Positions 27,290 through 36,692 of a stretch of DNA of 64,000 bases are shown here, piece by piece. The stretch is from Streptomyces sp. WP-1. GTDB taxonomy: Bacteria > Actinomycetota > Actinomycetes > Streptomycetales > Streptomycetaceae. Every line of letters begins with the position of its first letter. Position 1 is the first letter of the stretch. Made by a program: the position numbers and the translations under genes. The notes below the pieces were generated by a model that was not told the DNA's origin, made no database searches, and was given only the letters and a program-made list of their open reading frames with translations. The stretch is taken from the NCBI RefSeq assembly GCF_030450125.1, contig NZ_CP123923.1, positions 2,914,001 to 2,978,000 on the forward strand, in the 5' to 3' direction.

Positions 27290-28270
27290 TCAGCACACCT
27301 CTTCGAGATCCCGCCAGTCCCGCGAGTCCGGGCTGTCGGCGACCCAGCCGTCCAGCAGCCCCCGGACCAGCGAAGGCGGCGCGGCCACCCCGCACTCCCG
27401 CTCCGGCACCCACAGCTGGCCGTCCGTGCGGTGGCCCAGGGGGCCCGGGTGGCCGGGTTCGCTGTGGTCGTGGGGGTCCAGGTGCTCCCCCTCGCCCTCG
27501 TCGGACGGCATCCGGGACTCGCTGCACATCCGGCACAGCAGCCGCACCGAGGACGACCAGTCCTCCGCGGCGAACCCGGCGTCCGCGGCCAGCTGCTCCA
27601 GCGCGTCCCGGTCCGCCTCGGTGGCCGCCTCCAGGAGCACCACCCAGGTGGGCACGGGCGAGGGCGCCCACAGCTCGATCTCGTCGAAGACGGGGTAACT
27701 GTGCCCGGCGGACGTGGTGCGCTCCCCGTGCGGGACTCCGTCGTGCAGCACGACCTCGCCCCAGCGCCGCCCCGAGGAGGGCAGCGGGATGGACAGCACC
27801 TCGATCCGCGCGGGGTCCAGCCGGCGGCCCCACACCACCTCGGCCTCGCCCTCGGGCGAGAGCCGTACGGCCGCGCTGCCCAGCTCCATGCCGAGCGGTT
27901 CCCCGGCGGCGGTCGCGCCCCCGGGCACCTTCAGGCCGTACGCCTGCCAGGCGCGGCGGGCCAGCGGCCAGTCCTGGAGGGCGGTCGCGGCGATGCCCAC
28001 GTTCCACCAGTCGGGGGCGCCGCTCTCGCGGTCGAGCAGGGCGACGGCGCGCAGTCCGGCGGCGCGGGCCTGCTCCCAGTCGTGCCGGAACTTGTGCAGC
28101 AGCGCGAGGTTGAACCAGGACTCCGACAGCCAGGGTTCCAGGTCGGCGGCGCGGGTCAGCAGTTCGCCCGCGTCCTCGTACCGGCCGTCGCCGATGAGCG
28201 TGAACGCGCGGTCGGTGGCCTGCCGCCAGGAGGCGGAGGGTCGGTGCCGTCCCTTGCCGAAGATCCTCAC
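27290..28270 (-). CDS. tetratricopeptide-like soluble protein
   Basis: The 326-residue protein has two or three TPR-like helical hairpins near the N-terminus (GRYEDAGELLTRAADLEPWL, SESWFNLALLHKFRHDWEQA). A unique domain follows, with three Trp-rich stretches and a CRMC pair that may bind metal. I recognise no named function beyond TPR. The GTG giving VRIFGKGRHRPSASW was chosen, since the upstream residues are not conserved-looking and GGCGGGA precedes it. It lies about 220 nt downstream of rsrA on the same strand. Confidence 0.7.
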   Translation of the reverse strand: MRIFGKGRHRPSASWRQATDRAFTLIGDGRYEDAGELLTRAADLEPWLSESWFNLALLHKFRHDWEQARAAGLRAVALLDRESGAPDWWNVGIAATALQDWPLARRAWQAYGLKVPGGATAAGEPLGMELGSAAVRLSPEGEAEVVWGRRLDPARIEVLSIPLPSSGRRWGEVVLHDGVPHGERTTSAGHSYPVFDEIELWAPSPVPTWVVLLEAATEADRDALEQLAADAGFAAEDWSSSVRLLCRMCSESRMPSDEGEGEHLDPHDHSEPGHPGPLGHRTDGQLWVPERECGVAAPPSLVRGLLDGWVADSPDSRDWRDLEEVC

Positions 28271-28489
28271 GATTCCCGCCTGCCAGTTCCAGTTCCGCAC
28301 AGTGGGCTGGCTTGTGCCCCCAGGCGCCCTCTCCCTCGCATCCAACCACGTGCGGTGGGAACGGCGCTCATTACCCATGGGTTACCCAGGTGCGGGCGGG
28401 ATCAGACAGTGCCGTGCGTCTCGCCCGCGCCGACGGCGGGGCCGGGCGGGGCTCGACGGGAGGGTGCGGGGCGCGTGCGGCGCGTGGGC

Positions 28490-28792
28490 TCAGTTGTCCT
28501 GGGCCGTGGAGGTGATGTCGTGGTCGGGCGCGGGCTGTCCGGAGCGGATCAGGTCCAGCCGGCCCATGACCTTGGCACGCAGGTCCGCCGGCACGTCGTC
28601 ATGGCCGCAGCACCGCTTGACCAGCTTCTTCACGGCCTCTTCCAGGCCGTACTTCTCCAGGCACGGCGAGCATTCCTCGAAGTGGTGCCGGAACTTGTCG
28701 CGGTCGACGTCCGGCATCTCGCTGTCGAGGAACTCGTACAGATGGTCGAGGACCTCACCGCAGTCCGTCTCGTGCGGCTCTCCGCAGCTCAT
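28490..28792 (-). CDS. rsrA: zinc-binding redox-sensing anti-sigma factor RsrA
   Basis: The 100-residue ZAS-family anti-sigma factor has cysteines at 3, 11, 41, 44, 61 and 62 and His at 7 and 37, the same numbering as S. coelicolor RsrA. Reduced, zinc-bound RsrA holds SigR; disulfide formation between Cys11 and Cys44 expels zinc and frees SigR. The ATG overlaps the sigR stop by four bases (ATGA), coupling synthesis of the pair at similar levels. All key residues are present. Confidence 0.97.
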   Translation of the reverse strand: MSCGEPHETDCGEVLDHLYEFLDSEMPDVDRDKFRHHFEECSPCLEKYGLEEAVKKLVKRCCGHDDVPADLRAKVMGRLDLIRSGQPAPDHDITSTAQDN

Positions 28793-29649
28793 GAGCCCGA
28801 GCCTTTCGCTTCGTCCGACTCCCCGGCGCCCGCCGGGACCAGCCCGCGCTCACGGGCGTAGTCCTCCAGCATGCCGCGCAGTTGACGGCGGCCCCGGTGC
28901 AGCCGGGACATCACCGTACCGATGGGTGTCCCCATGATGTCCGCGATCTCCTTGTAGGCAAACCCCTCCACATCCGCGAGATACACGGCGATGCGGAACT
29001 CCTCGGGGATCGCCTGGAGCGCTTCCTTCACATCCGAGTCGGGCAGATGATCGAGCGCCTGCGACTCGGCGGAGCGCAGCCCCGTCGACATGTGCGACTC
29101 GGCCCGGGCGAGCTGCCAGTCCTCGATCTCCTCCGCGGCGGAGCGCTGGGGCTCACGCTGCTTCTTGCGGTACGAGTTGATGAAGGTGTTGGTAAGGATC
29201 CGGTACAGCCACGCCTTGAGGTTGGTGCCCTCGCGGAACTGGTGGAAGGAGGCGTAGGCCTTGGCGTACGTCTCCTGCACGAGGTCCTCGGCGTCGGCCG
29301 GGTTGCGCGTCATGCGCAGGGCGGCCGAGTACATCTGGTCGAGGAACTCGAGCGCGTCCCGCTCGAAGCGCGCGCTGCGCTCCGCGCTCGACTCGGCGGA
29401 CGCCTCCGCGCTCGTGCCCCGGCCCTCGGGCTCTTCCGCCCGGCCGTTGTCGGTCCCCGCGTCGGTCCCTGTGACCGGACCCACCTCCTCAAGATCCCGG
29501 GCAGGACCGAGAGTGGTCCCACTCGATTCGGAGGATAGAACACGACCCGTACCCGCCGCCCCTCGAATTGAGGCGGTCTTGGGCGCGCGCAGCACCGTCC
29601 AGTCCAGCTCAGCGCCGGTCTGACGGGCCGGGCAGATGGTCGAACCCAT
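28789..29649 (-). CDS. sigR: ECF sigma factor SigR (with SigR' extension)
   Basis: The 286-residue reading frame includes two forms. From the GTG at 29484 it gives the standard ~230-residue SigR; from 29649 it adds exactly 55 residues, the same length as the unstable SigR' of S. coelicolor. Region 2 ([40 protein letters not shown]) and region 4 ([20 protein letters not shown]) are typical of ECF factors. SigR directs the thiol-oxidative stress response. A perfect SigR promoter lies upstream, so it activates itself. The C-terminus overlaps rsrA by four bases. Confidence 0.96.
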   Translation of the reverse strand: MGSTICPARQTGAELDWTVLRAPKTASIRGAAGTGRVLSSESSGTTLGPARDLEEVGPVTGTDAGTDNGRAEEPEGRGTSAEASAESSAERSARFERDALEFLDQMYSAALRMTRNPADAEDLVQETYAKAYASFHQFREGTNLKAWLYRILTNTFINSYRKKQREPQRSAAEEIEDWQLARAESHMSTGLRSAESQALDHLPDSDVKEALQAIPEEFRIAVYLADVEGFAYKEIADIMGTPIGTVMSRLHRGRRQLRGMLEDYARERGLVPAGAGESDEAKGSGS

Positions 29650-29708
29650 GCGGCGGACTTCCCTTCCGACGACGTCGGTGCCGAGGCCTCAGCACTCCTG
29701 TGCGTCAC

Positions 29709-29735
29709 AACAGTGCTGCGCCGCGCAGCATTCCC
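29709..29735 (-). promoter_or_regulatory. SigR-dependent autoregulatory promoter
   Basis: On the minus strand GGGAAT (29735-29730) is followed after exactly 18 nt by GTT (29711-29709), an exact match to the SigR consensus GGAAT-N18-GTT. The spacer and the last base of the -35 form a 17-bp palindrome (29714-29730). It lies about 60 nt upstream of the SigR' start and 6 nt after the upstream hydrolase gene. Confidence 0.88.
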
Positions 29736-29740
29736 GGGGG

Positions 29741-30367
29741 TCACGCGAGTGACGCGGTCCACTCCACGACGGCGTCGGTGATGATCTCCAGGGCCCGTTC
29801 CTGGCCGGTCGGCGCGCGTCTGGGGACCGCGAAGCCGTGGTCGCCGTACGGCACCTCGACCATCCGGAAGTCGCCCTCGGGGAACTCGGCGGGCTTGCCG
29901 AAGGGGTCGTTGCCGCCCTGGACGACGAGGGTGGGCACGCCGGCGCCCAGCAGTTCGTCCGCGCGGGACTTCTCGGGCCTGCCCGGCGGGTGCAGCGGGA
30001 AGCTCAGGGCGAGGACGGCGCGGGCGCCCAGTCCGGTGGCGGTGCGGCAGGCGACGCGGGCGCCGGCGCTGCGGCCGCCGGAGATCACCGGCAGCTCCAT
30101 GCCGGCCAGCGCGGGCCAGATCCCGCGCCATCCGGCGTCCAGCGTCCTGGGGGCGGGCGCCACCCTCTTGCCCGCGACCCGCCAGGGCTGTTCCACGAGG
30201 GCCACGCTCACCCCGTGCCCGGGCAGGACCCCGGCGAGCGCCTGGAGGTCACGCGCCTCGATACCGCCGCCCGCGCCATGGCTCAGCGCGAGGACGGCCC
30301 GGGGGGCCGTGGCCCGGTGCCAGGTGATGCGGGCGGTTCCGGCGTCGGTCTCAACGGTCTCGATCAC
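29741..30367 (-). CDS. alpha/beta hydrolase (KANL3/dienelactone-type)
   Basis: The 208-residue serine hydrolase has an oxyanion-loop segment LALSHGAGGGIEARDL, the nucleophile elbow SGGRSAGARVA (G-x-S-x-G), then the acid region VVQGGNDPFG and the catalytic-His region YGDHGFAVP. The substrate is unknown. The start is GTG. It begins one base from the stop of the SRAP gene upstream and ends 6 nt before the sigR promoter, so SRAP-hydrolase probably form an operon and may read through into sigR. Confidence 0.85.
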   Translation of the reverse strand: MIETVETDAGTARITWHRATAPRAVLALSHGAGGGIEARDLQALAGVLPGHGVSVALVEQPWRVAGKRVAPAPRTLDAGWRGIWPALAGMELPVISGGRSAGARVACRTATGLGARAVLALSFPLHPPGRPEKSRADELLGAGVPTLVVQGGNDPFGKPAEFPEGDFRMVEVPYGDHGFAVPRRAPTGQERALEIITDAVVEWTASLA

Positions 30368-30368
30368 G

Positions 30369-31184
30369 CTAGAAGAGTGTGCCCTCTTCCGGGGCCTCCA
30401 GCTCCTTCAGCAGCTCGGGGCCGTTGTTGCGGACGTTGCTGACGGCGGTGGCGACCGGGTAGGCGCGCATCAGGCCGGGCGGGGGCGGGGCGAGCAGGGC
30501 GCGCAGCTCGTCCGGGTCGGTGCGGGAGGGGTCCAGCCAGGCGTCCCAGCGGTCCGGGGTGAGCATCAGCGGCATCCGGGGGTGGATGTCGGCGAGCGAG
30601 CGCGGTCCGTCGGCGGGGGCGACGGCCAGCGGGGTCCGCTCGGCCTCCGTGGTGATCACCGAGCAGGTGACCCACCAGGCGCCGGGGTGGTCGTCGGGCA
30701 GGGTGCGGTCGCGCCAGAACTCGTACAGGCCGGCCATCGCGAACACGGAGCCGTCGGCGGGCAGTACGAAGTACGGCTGCTTGCGCGGCCGCTTCCTGCG
30801 CCCCTCGACCTCCAGGTCCCGCTCCTGCTTCCCGGTCACCCACTCGTAGTAGCCGTCGGCGGGCACGACGCAGCGGCGGGCGGCGAAGGCACGGCGGTAG
30901 GACGGCTTCTCGTGCACGGTCTCCGCACGGGCGTTGATCATCCGGGCGGCGCCCTCGGGGGTCTTCGACCAGGACGGCACCAGTCCCCACCTGAGTGTGC
31001 GCAGCTGGCGAACCGGACGCGGGGAGTCCGCGTCTTTCAAAGGGCGGTCGAGCACGACGTGGACCTCTTTGGTGGGGGCCACGTTGTAGTCCGGCTCCAG
31101 GGTCTCCTCGGGTTCCCACTTCTCGATCCCGAAGGTCTTGGCGAGGTCCTCGGGCCCACGACTGGCTGCATACCGTCCGCACAT
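30369..31184 (-). CDS. SRAP-domain DNA-protein crosslink protein (HMCES/YedK-like)
   Basis: The 271-residue protein is a complete SRAP domain. Cys2 of MCGRYAAS is the residue that forms a thiazolidine crosslink with abasic sites in single-stranded DNA; MINARAETV, VPADGYYEW and ADIHPRMPLML supply the other conserved active-site residues (Asn, Glu, His). Role: shielding abasic sites from error-prone processing. The ATG must be the one directly before Cys, since Met1 removal exposes Cys2; the longer reading frame is excluded. Divergent from the M50 protease gene with 50 nt between. Confidence 0.93.
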   Translation of the reverse strand: MCGRYAASRGPEDLAKTFGIEKWEPEETLEPDYNVAPTKEVHVVLDRPLKDADSPRPVRQLRTLRWGLVPSWSKTPEGAARMINARAETVHEKPSYRRAFAARRCVVPADGYYEWVTGKQERDLEVEGRRKRPRKQPYFVLPADGSVFAMAGLYEFWRDRTLPDDHPGAWWVTCSVITTEAERTPLAVAPADGPRSLADIHPRMPLMLTPDRWDAWLDPSRTDPDELRALLAPPPPGLMRAYPVATAVSNVRNNGPELLKELEAPEEGTLF

Positions 31185-31234
31185 ACGTGCCACACTGCCA
31201 GACTCCGCCCGCCACCAGGGAGCCACTCGGACAC

Positions 31235-31957
31235 ATGAACAGCCTCGCCGCCCTCGCGCCGTCCGGCCTCTGGGACCGGCTCACCGGTATCCAGCCCGAC
31301 CCCGATCTGTGGGTGGTGCTCGCCACCCTCGCCGCCGCGCTGGTGGTGGTCGTACCGCATCCGCTGTGGCGGGTGTCGCGCAACGCGATCACCATCGCGC
31401 ACGAGGGCGGCCACGGGCTCATCGCCCTGCTCACCGGCCGGCAGCTCACCGGGATCCGGCTGCACTCCGACACCAGCGGGCTCACGGTGAGCCGGGGCAA
31501 GCCGTACGGGCTCGGCATGATCCTCACCGCGGCCGCGGGCTACATCGCGCCCTCGCTGCTCGGCCTCGGCGGCGCGGCCCTGCTCGCCGCGGGCCGCATC
31601 ACGCTGCTGCTGTGGGCGGCGACGGCCCTGCTCGCGGTGATGCTGGTGATGATCCGCAACGCGTACGGCGTGCTCACCGTGGTGCTCGCGGGCGGGGCGT
31701 TCCTGCTGGTGTCGTGGCTCGCGGGGCCGCAGGTGCAGGCGGCGTTCGCGTACGCGGTGGTGTGGTTCCTGCTGTTCGGGGGCGTACGGCCGCCGTTCGA
31801 GCTGCAGAGCAAGCGCCGCCGGGGCGAGGCCGGCGACTCGGACGCGGACCAGCTGTCCCGGCTGACGCACGTCCCGGCGGCCCTGTGGCTGTTCCTCTTC
31901 CACGCCGTGTGCCTGTGCTCGCTGATCGGCGGCGGGCGCTGGCTGCTGGAGGTCTGA
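31235..31957 (+). CDS. M50-family membrane metalloprotease
   Basis: The 240-residue protein has about six membrane helices and a zinc-protease motif HEGGH in AITIAHEGGHGLIALLTGRQ, placed inside a hydrophobic segment as in site-2 proteases. No PDZ domain is present. It belongs to the short M50-like group common in actinobacteria; substrates are unknown. The ATG has AGGGAG upstream. It ends 71 nt before aroA, same strand. Confidence 0.85.
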   Translation: MNSLAALAPSGLWDRLTGIQPDPDLWVVLATLAAALVVVVPHPLWRVSRNAITIAHEGGHGLIALLTGRQLTGIRLHSDTSGLTVSRGKPYGLGMILTAAAGYIAPSLLGLGGAALLAAGRITLLLWAATALLAVMLVMIRNAYGVLTVVLAGGAFLLVSWLAGPQVQAAFAYAVVWFLLFGGVRPPFELQSKRRRGEAGDSDADQLSRLTHVPAALWLFLFHAVCLCSLIGGGRWLLEV

Positions 31958-32028
31958 GGGCCGTTCGTCCCGGACGGTGGGCCCGTCGCCGGAAGGTTGC
32001 GGCCCCGCCCTCCTTATAAAGTGGGCCC

Positions 32029-33369
32029 ATGGCCCCGAACACCGCCTCCACCGCCCTCTGGCCCGCTCCGCACGCGAGCGGAGCCGTCGACGCCACCGTC
32101 CATGTGCCGGGGTCCAAGTCGGTCACCAACCGCGCCCTGGTGCTGGCCGCCCTCGCCTCCGAGCCCGGCTGGCTGCGCCGCCCGCTGCGCTCCCGGGACA
32201 CCCTGCTGATGGCGGAGGCCCTCCGGGCCATGGGCGTGGAGATCGAGGAGACGGTGTCGTCCAGCTCCTCCGTCGCGGGCGGCCCGGACGGCACCGGCGA
32301 GGCCTGGCGGGTGCTGCCGACCGGCCTGCACGGCCCGGCCACCGTGGACGTCGGCAACGCGGGCACCGTGATGCGCTTCCTGCCGCCGGTGGCCGCGCTG
32401 GCCGACGGCCCCATCCGGTTCGACGGCGACCCGCGGTCGTACGAGCGTCCGCTGCACGGCGTGATCGACGCGCTGCGCCGGCTCGGCGCGCGGATCGACG
32501 ACGACGGCCGGGGCGCGCTGCCGCTGACCGTGCACGGCGGCGGGGCGCTGGACGGCGGCCCGGTGTCGATCGACGCGTCCTCCTCCTCGCAGTTCGTCTC
32601 CGCGCTGCTGCTCTCGGGCCCCCGCTTCAACCAGGGCGTCGAGGTCCGGCACACCGGCGCCAGCCTGCCGTCCGTGCCGCACATCCGGATGACGGTGGAC
32701 ATGCTGCGCGCGGTCGGCGCCCAGGTGGACACCCCGGAGTCGGGCGGCGAGCCGAACGTATGGCGGGTGACGCCGGGCGCGCTGCTCGGCCGGGACCTGA
32801 CGATCGAGCCGGACCTGTCCAACGCGCAGCCGTTCCTGGCGGCGGCCCTGGTCACCGGCGGCAAGGTGCTGGTCCCGGACTGGCCGGAGCGCACCACCCA
32901 GCCGGGTGACCGGCTGCGCGAGATCTTCACCGAGATGGGCGGCGCCTGCGAACTCACCGAGTTCGGGCTGGTGTTCACCGGTTCCGGCGCGATCCACGGC
33001 ATCGACGTCGACCTGGGCGACGTCGGCGAGCTGACCCCGGGCATCGCGGCCGTCGCCGCGCTCGCCGACTCCCCCTCGACGCTGCGCGGGGTGGCCCATC
33101 TGCGGCTGCACGAGACGGACCGGCTCGCCGCGCTCACCAAGGAGATCAACGAGCTCGGCGGCGACGTCACGGAGACGGCCGACGGTCTGCACATCCGCCC
33201 GCGCGCTCTGCACGGCGGCACCTTCCACACCTACGAGGACCACCGCATGGCCACCGCCGGCGCGATCATCGGCCTGGCGGTCGAGGGCGTACGCATCGAG
33301 AACATCGGGACGACGGCCAAGACCCTGCCGGACTTCCCCGAGCTGTGGACCGGGATGCTCGGGCAGTAG
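32029..33369 (+). CDS. aroA: 3-phosphoshikimate 1-carboxyvinyltransferase (EPSP synthase)
   Basis: The 446-residue enzyme transfers enolpyruvyl from PEP to shikimate-3-phosphate in aromatic amino-acid synthesis. Motifs are [19 protein letters not shown] (N-terminal substrate loop), [17 protein letters not shown], and the C-terminal [16 protein letters not shown] with the catalytic residues. The ATG lies eight bases after TATAAA (32015-32020) with no Shine-Dalgarno sequence, so the mRNA may be leaderless. rsgA follows 9 nt downstream in an operon. Confidence 0.95.
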   Translation: MAPNTASTALWPAPHASGAVDATVHVPGSKSVTNRALVLAALASEPGWLRRPLRSRDTLLMAEALRAMGVEIEETVSSSSSVAGGPDGTGEAWRVLPTGLHGPATVDVGNAGTVMRFLPPVAALADGPIRFDGDPRSYERPLHGVIDALRRLGARIDDDGRGALPLTVHGGGALDGGPVSIDASSSSQFVSALLLSGPRFNQGVEVRHTGASLPSVPHIRMTVDMLRAVGAQVDTPESGGEPNVWRVTPGALLGRDLTIEPDLSNAQPFLAAALVTGGKVLVPDWPERTTQPGDRLREIFTEMGGACELTEFGLVFTGSGAIHGIDVDLGDVGELTPGIAAVAALADSPSTLRGVAHLRLHETDRLAALTKEINELGGDVTETADGLHIRPRALHGGTFHTYEDHRMATAGAIIGLAVEGVRIENIGTTAKTLPDFPELWTGMLGQ

Positions 33370-33378
33370 GGACACGCC

Positions 33379-34389
33379 ATGCGCCGCTACGGCAAGAACA
33401 CCGACGAGGACGACATCCGCTCCCGCCCCAACCGCAAGGGCAACCGGCCGCGGACGCACATCCGGCCCAAGCACGAGGACGCGGCCGAGGGCCTGGTCCT
33501 GACCGTGGACCGGGGGAGGCTGACCTGCCTGGTGGAGGACCGGGTGGTGATGGCGATGAAGGCGCGGGAGCTGGGCCGCAAGGCGGCGGTGGTCGGGGAC
33601 CGGGTGATGCTGGTCGGCGATCTGTCCGGCAAGAAGGACACGCTCGCGCGGATCGTCCGGATCCAGGAGCGGACGTCGGTGCTGCGGCGCACGGCGGACG
33701 ACGACGATCCCTACGAGCGCGTGGTGGTCGCCAACGCCGACCAGCTGGCGATCGTCACGGCCCTCGCCGACCCCGAGCCGCGGCCCCGGCTGATCGACCG
33801 CTGCCTGGTCGCGGCGTACGACGGGGGGCTCGAACCCCTGCTGGTGCTGACCAAGTCGGACCTGGCCGCACCGGACGAACTCCTCGAGCTGTACGGCCAT
33901 CTGGGCATCCCGTACGTGGTCACCAGCCGCGAGGAGCTGGAGAACGGGGACGCGGCGGACCGGGTGCGGGAGTTCCTGGACGGGCGGATCACGGCGTTCG
34001 TGGGGCACTCCGGCGTGGGCAAGACGACGCTGGTGAACGCGCTGGTCCCGGAGGAGCGGCGGCGCACGACGGGACACGTCAACGCGGTGACGGGGCGCGG
34101 CCGGCACACCACCACGTCGGCGCTGGCGCTGCCGCTGGCGGGCGACGACGGCTGGGTGGTCGACACTCCGGGTGTACGGTCCTTCGGCCTGGCGCACATC
34201 GATCCGTCCCGGGTCATCCACGCCTTCCCGGACCTGGAGCCCGGTACGGCGGACTGCCCGCGCGCGTGCGGCCACGACGAGCCGGACTGCGCGCTGGACG
34301 CGTGGGTGGAGGCGGGGCACGCGGATCCGGCGCGGCTGTACTCGCTGCGGCGGCTGCTGGCGACGCGGGAGCGCACGGAAGGCGACTGA
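33379..34389 (+). CDS. rsgA: ribosome small-subunit-dependent GTPase A
   Basis: The 336-residue protein is a circularly permuted GTPase acting in late 30S maturation. An N-terminal OB-fold (about 40-110) is followed by G-motifs in permuted order: G4 LTKSD, then G1 GHSGVGKTT, then G3 DTPGVRSFG. A C-terminal zinc motif (CPRACGHDEPDC) completes it. The N-terminus is unusually basic (RSRPNRKGNRPRTHIRPKH), which suits RNA binding. It lies 9 nt after aroA and probably shares its transcript. Confidence 0.95.
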   Translation: MRRYGKNTDEDDIRSRPNRKGNRPRTHIRPKHEDAAEGLVLTVDRGRLTCLVEDRVVMAMKARELGRKAAVVGDRVMLVGDLSGKKDTLARIVRIQERTSVLRRTADDDDPYERVVVANADQLAIVTALADPEPRPRLIDRCLVAAYDGGLEPLLVLTKSDLAAPDELLELYGHLGIPYVVTSREELENGDAADRVREFLDGRITAFVGHSGVGKTTLVNALVPEERRRTTGHVNAVTGRGRHTTTSALALPLAGDDGWVVDTPGVRSFGLAHIDPSRVIHAFPDLEPGTADCPRACGHDEPDCALDAWVEAGHADPARLYSLRRLLATRERTEGD

Positions 34390-34473
34390 CCTTCGCGTTG
34401 TTTGCCCGGGCCACGGTGCGGCAAGTGCATAATCGCACCGGGCCGGAGATCCGGATCAACGGGAGGACAGCGC

Positions 34474-34797
34474 ATGGCGTGGCTGCTGGTCATCGTGGCC
34501 GGAATGCTGGAGACCGGCTTCGCCGTGTGCCTCAAGCTGTCCCACGGCTTCACCCGCCTGTGGCCGACCATCGCCTTCGCCTCCTTCGCCCTCGGCAGCT
34601 TCGGCCTGCTGACCCTCTCCCTGCGCAAACTCGACGTCGGCCCCGCGTACGCCGTCTGGACCGGCATCGGCGCGACCGGCACGGCGATCTACGGCATGAT
34701 CTTCCTGGGCGACCTGGTCTCCACCCTGAAGATCATCTCGATCAGCTTCGTGATCGTGGGAATCATCGGCCTGCAACTGTCGGGGTCGAGCCACTAG
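34474..34797 (+). CDS. SMR-family exporter (Gdx/SugE-like)
   Basis: The 107-residue protein has four membrane helices. The invariant membrane Glu lies in AGMLETGF and the second-half signature VGPAYAVWTGIGATGTA resembles Gdx/SugE guanidinium exporters more than EmrE. It would work as a dual-topology proton-coupled dimer. GGGAGGACAG precedes the ATG. Upstream there are only 84 nt with no guanidine riboswitch that I can recognise. The convergent TetR gene 142 nt away may regulate it. Guanidine as substrate is an inference from family resemblance. Confidence 0.88.
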   Translation: MAWLLVIVAGMLETGFAVCLKLSHGFTRLWPTIAFASFALGSFGLLTLSLRKLDVGPAYAVWTGIGATGTAIYGMIFLGDLVSTLKIISISFVIVGIIGLQLSGSSH

Positions 34798-34939
34798 GCG
34801 CCCGCTGCGTGCCGGGCGGTGGGCCGGCCACCGTTCGACTGGGCGGCACGCGGGAGCCGTTCCTTCGCCGGACGCTCTGGTTGCGGACCCACTGTGCGGG
34901 GCGCCCGAAGCACCACGTACTGACGGCGGTTGGCGTCGG

Positions 34940-35533
34940 TCAGAGTGTTGTGCGGGGTGCGAGAGAGCGGAGCAGTGCGGGGAGGCCGCCCTCGGCCGGT
35001 GGGGCTGTGACGCAGGAGAGGGCGAGGCGGAGGACCAGTTCGCAGGAGCGGGCCAGTTCGGCGGTGGCGGCGGGGCCCGTGCCGGGGCCGGACAGCGCGG
35101 TGACGGCGCGGTCGCGGACCAGCCGTACGAGGTCGGGGGGCGAGGGGAGCGGCCGTTCCGGGCGGCGCGGTGCCGGTACCGGGGACGGGCCCCGGTGCGG
35201 CGCGGGGAGCCGCTCGCTCCAGCAGCCGGTGAGCAACGCCCGTACCAGCGCGTCCTCCTGGGCCGCGCCCGCCGTCCACTCGGCGACGGCGGTGAGCCGC
35301 TCCCAGTCGCCGCCGCCACCCGCGAGCGCGCGCTCCACACCGGCGAGATAGCCGTCGGCCGCCCGCCGCACCAGCGCCCGCGCGAGGCCGGCCTTGCCGC
35401 CGAACTCGTTGTACAGGGTCTGCCGGGACACGCCCGCCGACGCGGCCACCTCCACCATGCGCACCGTCGGCCACGGCCGGCGCGCCAGCGCCGCGACAGC
35501 GGCGTCCAGCAAGGATTCCCGGGCAGCGGCCAT
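34940..35533 (-). CDS. TetR-family transcriptional regulator
   Basis: The 197-residue protein has an N-terminal TetR HTH (LLDAAVAALARRPWPTVRMV, ASAGVSRQTLYNEFGGKAGL) and a variable C-terminal ligand domain with a Pro-rich insert (PHRGPSPVPAPRRPERPLPS). The ATG was chosen for the MAAARESLLDAA start with GGAGACGACG upstream. A possible operator (TTGAC...GTCAA, about 35570-35595) lies just upstream. It may control the SMR gene or itself. The ligand is unknown. Confidence 0.87.
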   Translation of the reverse strand: MAAARESLLDAAVAALARRPWPTVRMVEVAASAGVSRQTLYNEFGGKAGLARALVRRAADGYLAGVERALAGGGGDWERLTAVAEWTAGAAQEDALVRALLTGCWSERLPAPHRGPSPVPAPRRPERPLPSPPDLVRLVRDRAVTALSGPGTGPAATAELARSCELVLRLALSCVTAPPAEGGLPALLRSLAPRTTL

Positions 35534-35742
35534 CGTCGTCTCCCTGGAGTCAACGGCGTTCCGCCCAGATTTGACGGACTTTCGGATGATGTCAAGGGGT
35601 CTCCCGCCGGGAGCGGAAGCCCGCCCACCGCGTGCGGACGCGCGACCGCCGCCCACGCCCGCGCGGGCGCCGCGCACGGCCGGCTCGACACGCGCACGCC
35701 CCCGGTGGCTCCCGTACCCGCTCAGCCGATAGCGTGACGTAC

Positions 35743-36543
35743 ATGCCCGACTACCTCGACGACCTCCGTCTCGCCCATGTCCTCGCGGACGCGGCCGACG
35801 CCATCACCATGGACCGCTTCAAGGCCCTGGACCTGAAGGTCGAGACGAAGCCGGACATGACGCCGGTGAGCGAAGCGGACAAGGCGGCCGAGGAACTGAT
35901 CCGCGGCCAGCTCCAGCGCGCCCGCCCCAGAGACTCGGTCCTCGGCGAGGAGTACGGCGCCGAGGGCACCGGCCCCCGGCGCTGGGTGATCGACCCGATC
36001 GACGGCACCAAGAACTACGTGCGCGGCGTCCCGGTGTGGGCCACGCTGATCTCGCTGATGGAGGCGGGCGAGGGGGGCCACCACCCGGTCGTGGGCCTCG
36101 TCTCCGCCCCCGCGCTCGGCCGCCGCTGGTGGGCCGCCAAGGGCCACGGCGCCTTCACCGGCCGCAATCTGACCTCCGCGAGCCGCATCCATGTCTCCGG
36201 CGTCAACACCCTCGCGGACGCCTCCTTCGCCTACTCGTCCCTGTCCGGCTGGGAGGAGCAGGACCGCCTCGACGGCTTCCTGGACCTCGGCCGCCAGGTG
36301 TGGCGCACCCGCGCGTACGGCGACTTCTGGCCCTACATGATGGTCGCCGAGGGCTCCGTGGACATCTGCGCGGAGCCGGAGCTGTCGCTGTGGGACATGG
36401 CCGCCCCCGCCGTCGTCGTCACCGAGGCGGGCGGCACCTTCACCGGACTCGACGGCCGGCCGGGCCCGCACAGCGGCAACGCGGCGGCGTCCAACGGTCT
36501 GCTGCACGACGAGTTGCTGGGGTATCTCAACCGGCGCCAGTGA
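35743..36543 (+). CDS. hisN: histidinol-phosphatase, inositol-monophosphatase family
   Basis: The 266-residue phosphatase has both metal-binding motifs: [20 protein letters not shown] and [17 protein letters not shown], with the acidic GEEYG upstream. The DGTKNYVRG variant is typical of actinobacterial HisN, which dephosphorylates histidinol-phosphate; inositol-monophosphatase activity cannot be excluded. The ATG lies seven bases after TAGCGT (35730-35735), a leaderless arrangement. Confidence 0.88.
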   Translation: MPDYLDDLRLAHVLADAADAITMDRFKALDLKVETKPDMTPVSEADKAAEELIRGQLQRARPRDSVLGEEYGAEGTGPRRWVIDPIDGTKNYVRGVPVWATLISLMEAGEGGHHPVVGLVSAPALGRRWWAAKGHGAFTGRNLTSASRIHVSGVNTLADASFAYSSLSGWEEQDRLDGFLDLGRQVWRTRAYGDFWPYMMVAEGSVDICAEPELSLWDMAAPAVVVTEAGGTFTGLDGRPGPHSGNAAASNGLLHDELLGYLNRRQ

Positions 36544-36692
36544 GGCAGGCGGGACGCTTGCGCACGCCCCCGGCGGACCACGTGCGCCCTCTTGTTGACC
36601 CGGCCTTGACCTGAGACTCTGAGGGTACCCCCACTTGTGAATTTGTGAATCCGGGGACAAGGTCCCCGGATCCCCAGGAGGTGGCCCCACCC

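Noticed and set aside
29485..29600. WblC-dependent sigR promoter within the SigR' extension
   Set aside because: Expected from S. coelicolor, but I could not identify a convincing AT-rich tract next to a -35/-10 pair here.
34390..34473. Guanidine riboswitch before the Gdx-like exporter
   Set aside because: The gap is only 84 nt and I could not find a ykkC, mini-ykkC or guanidine-III pattern.
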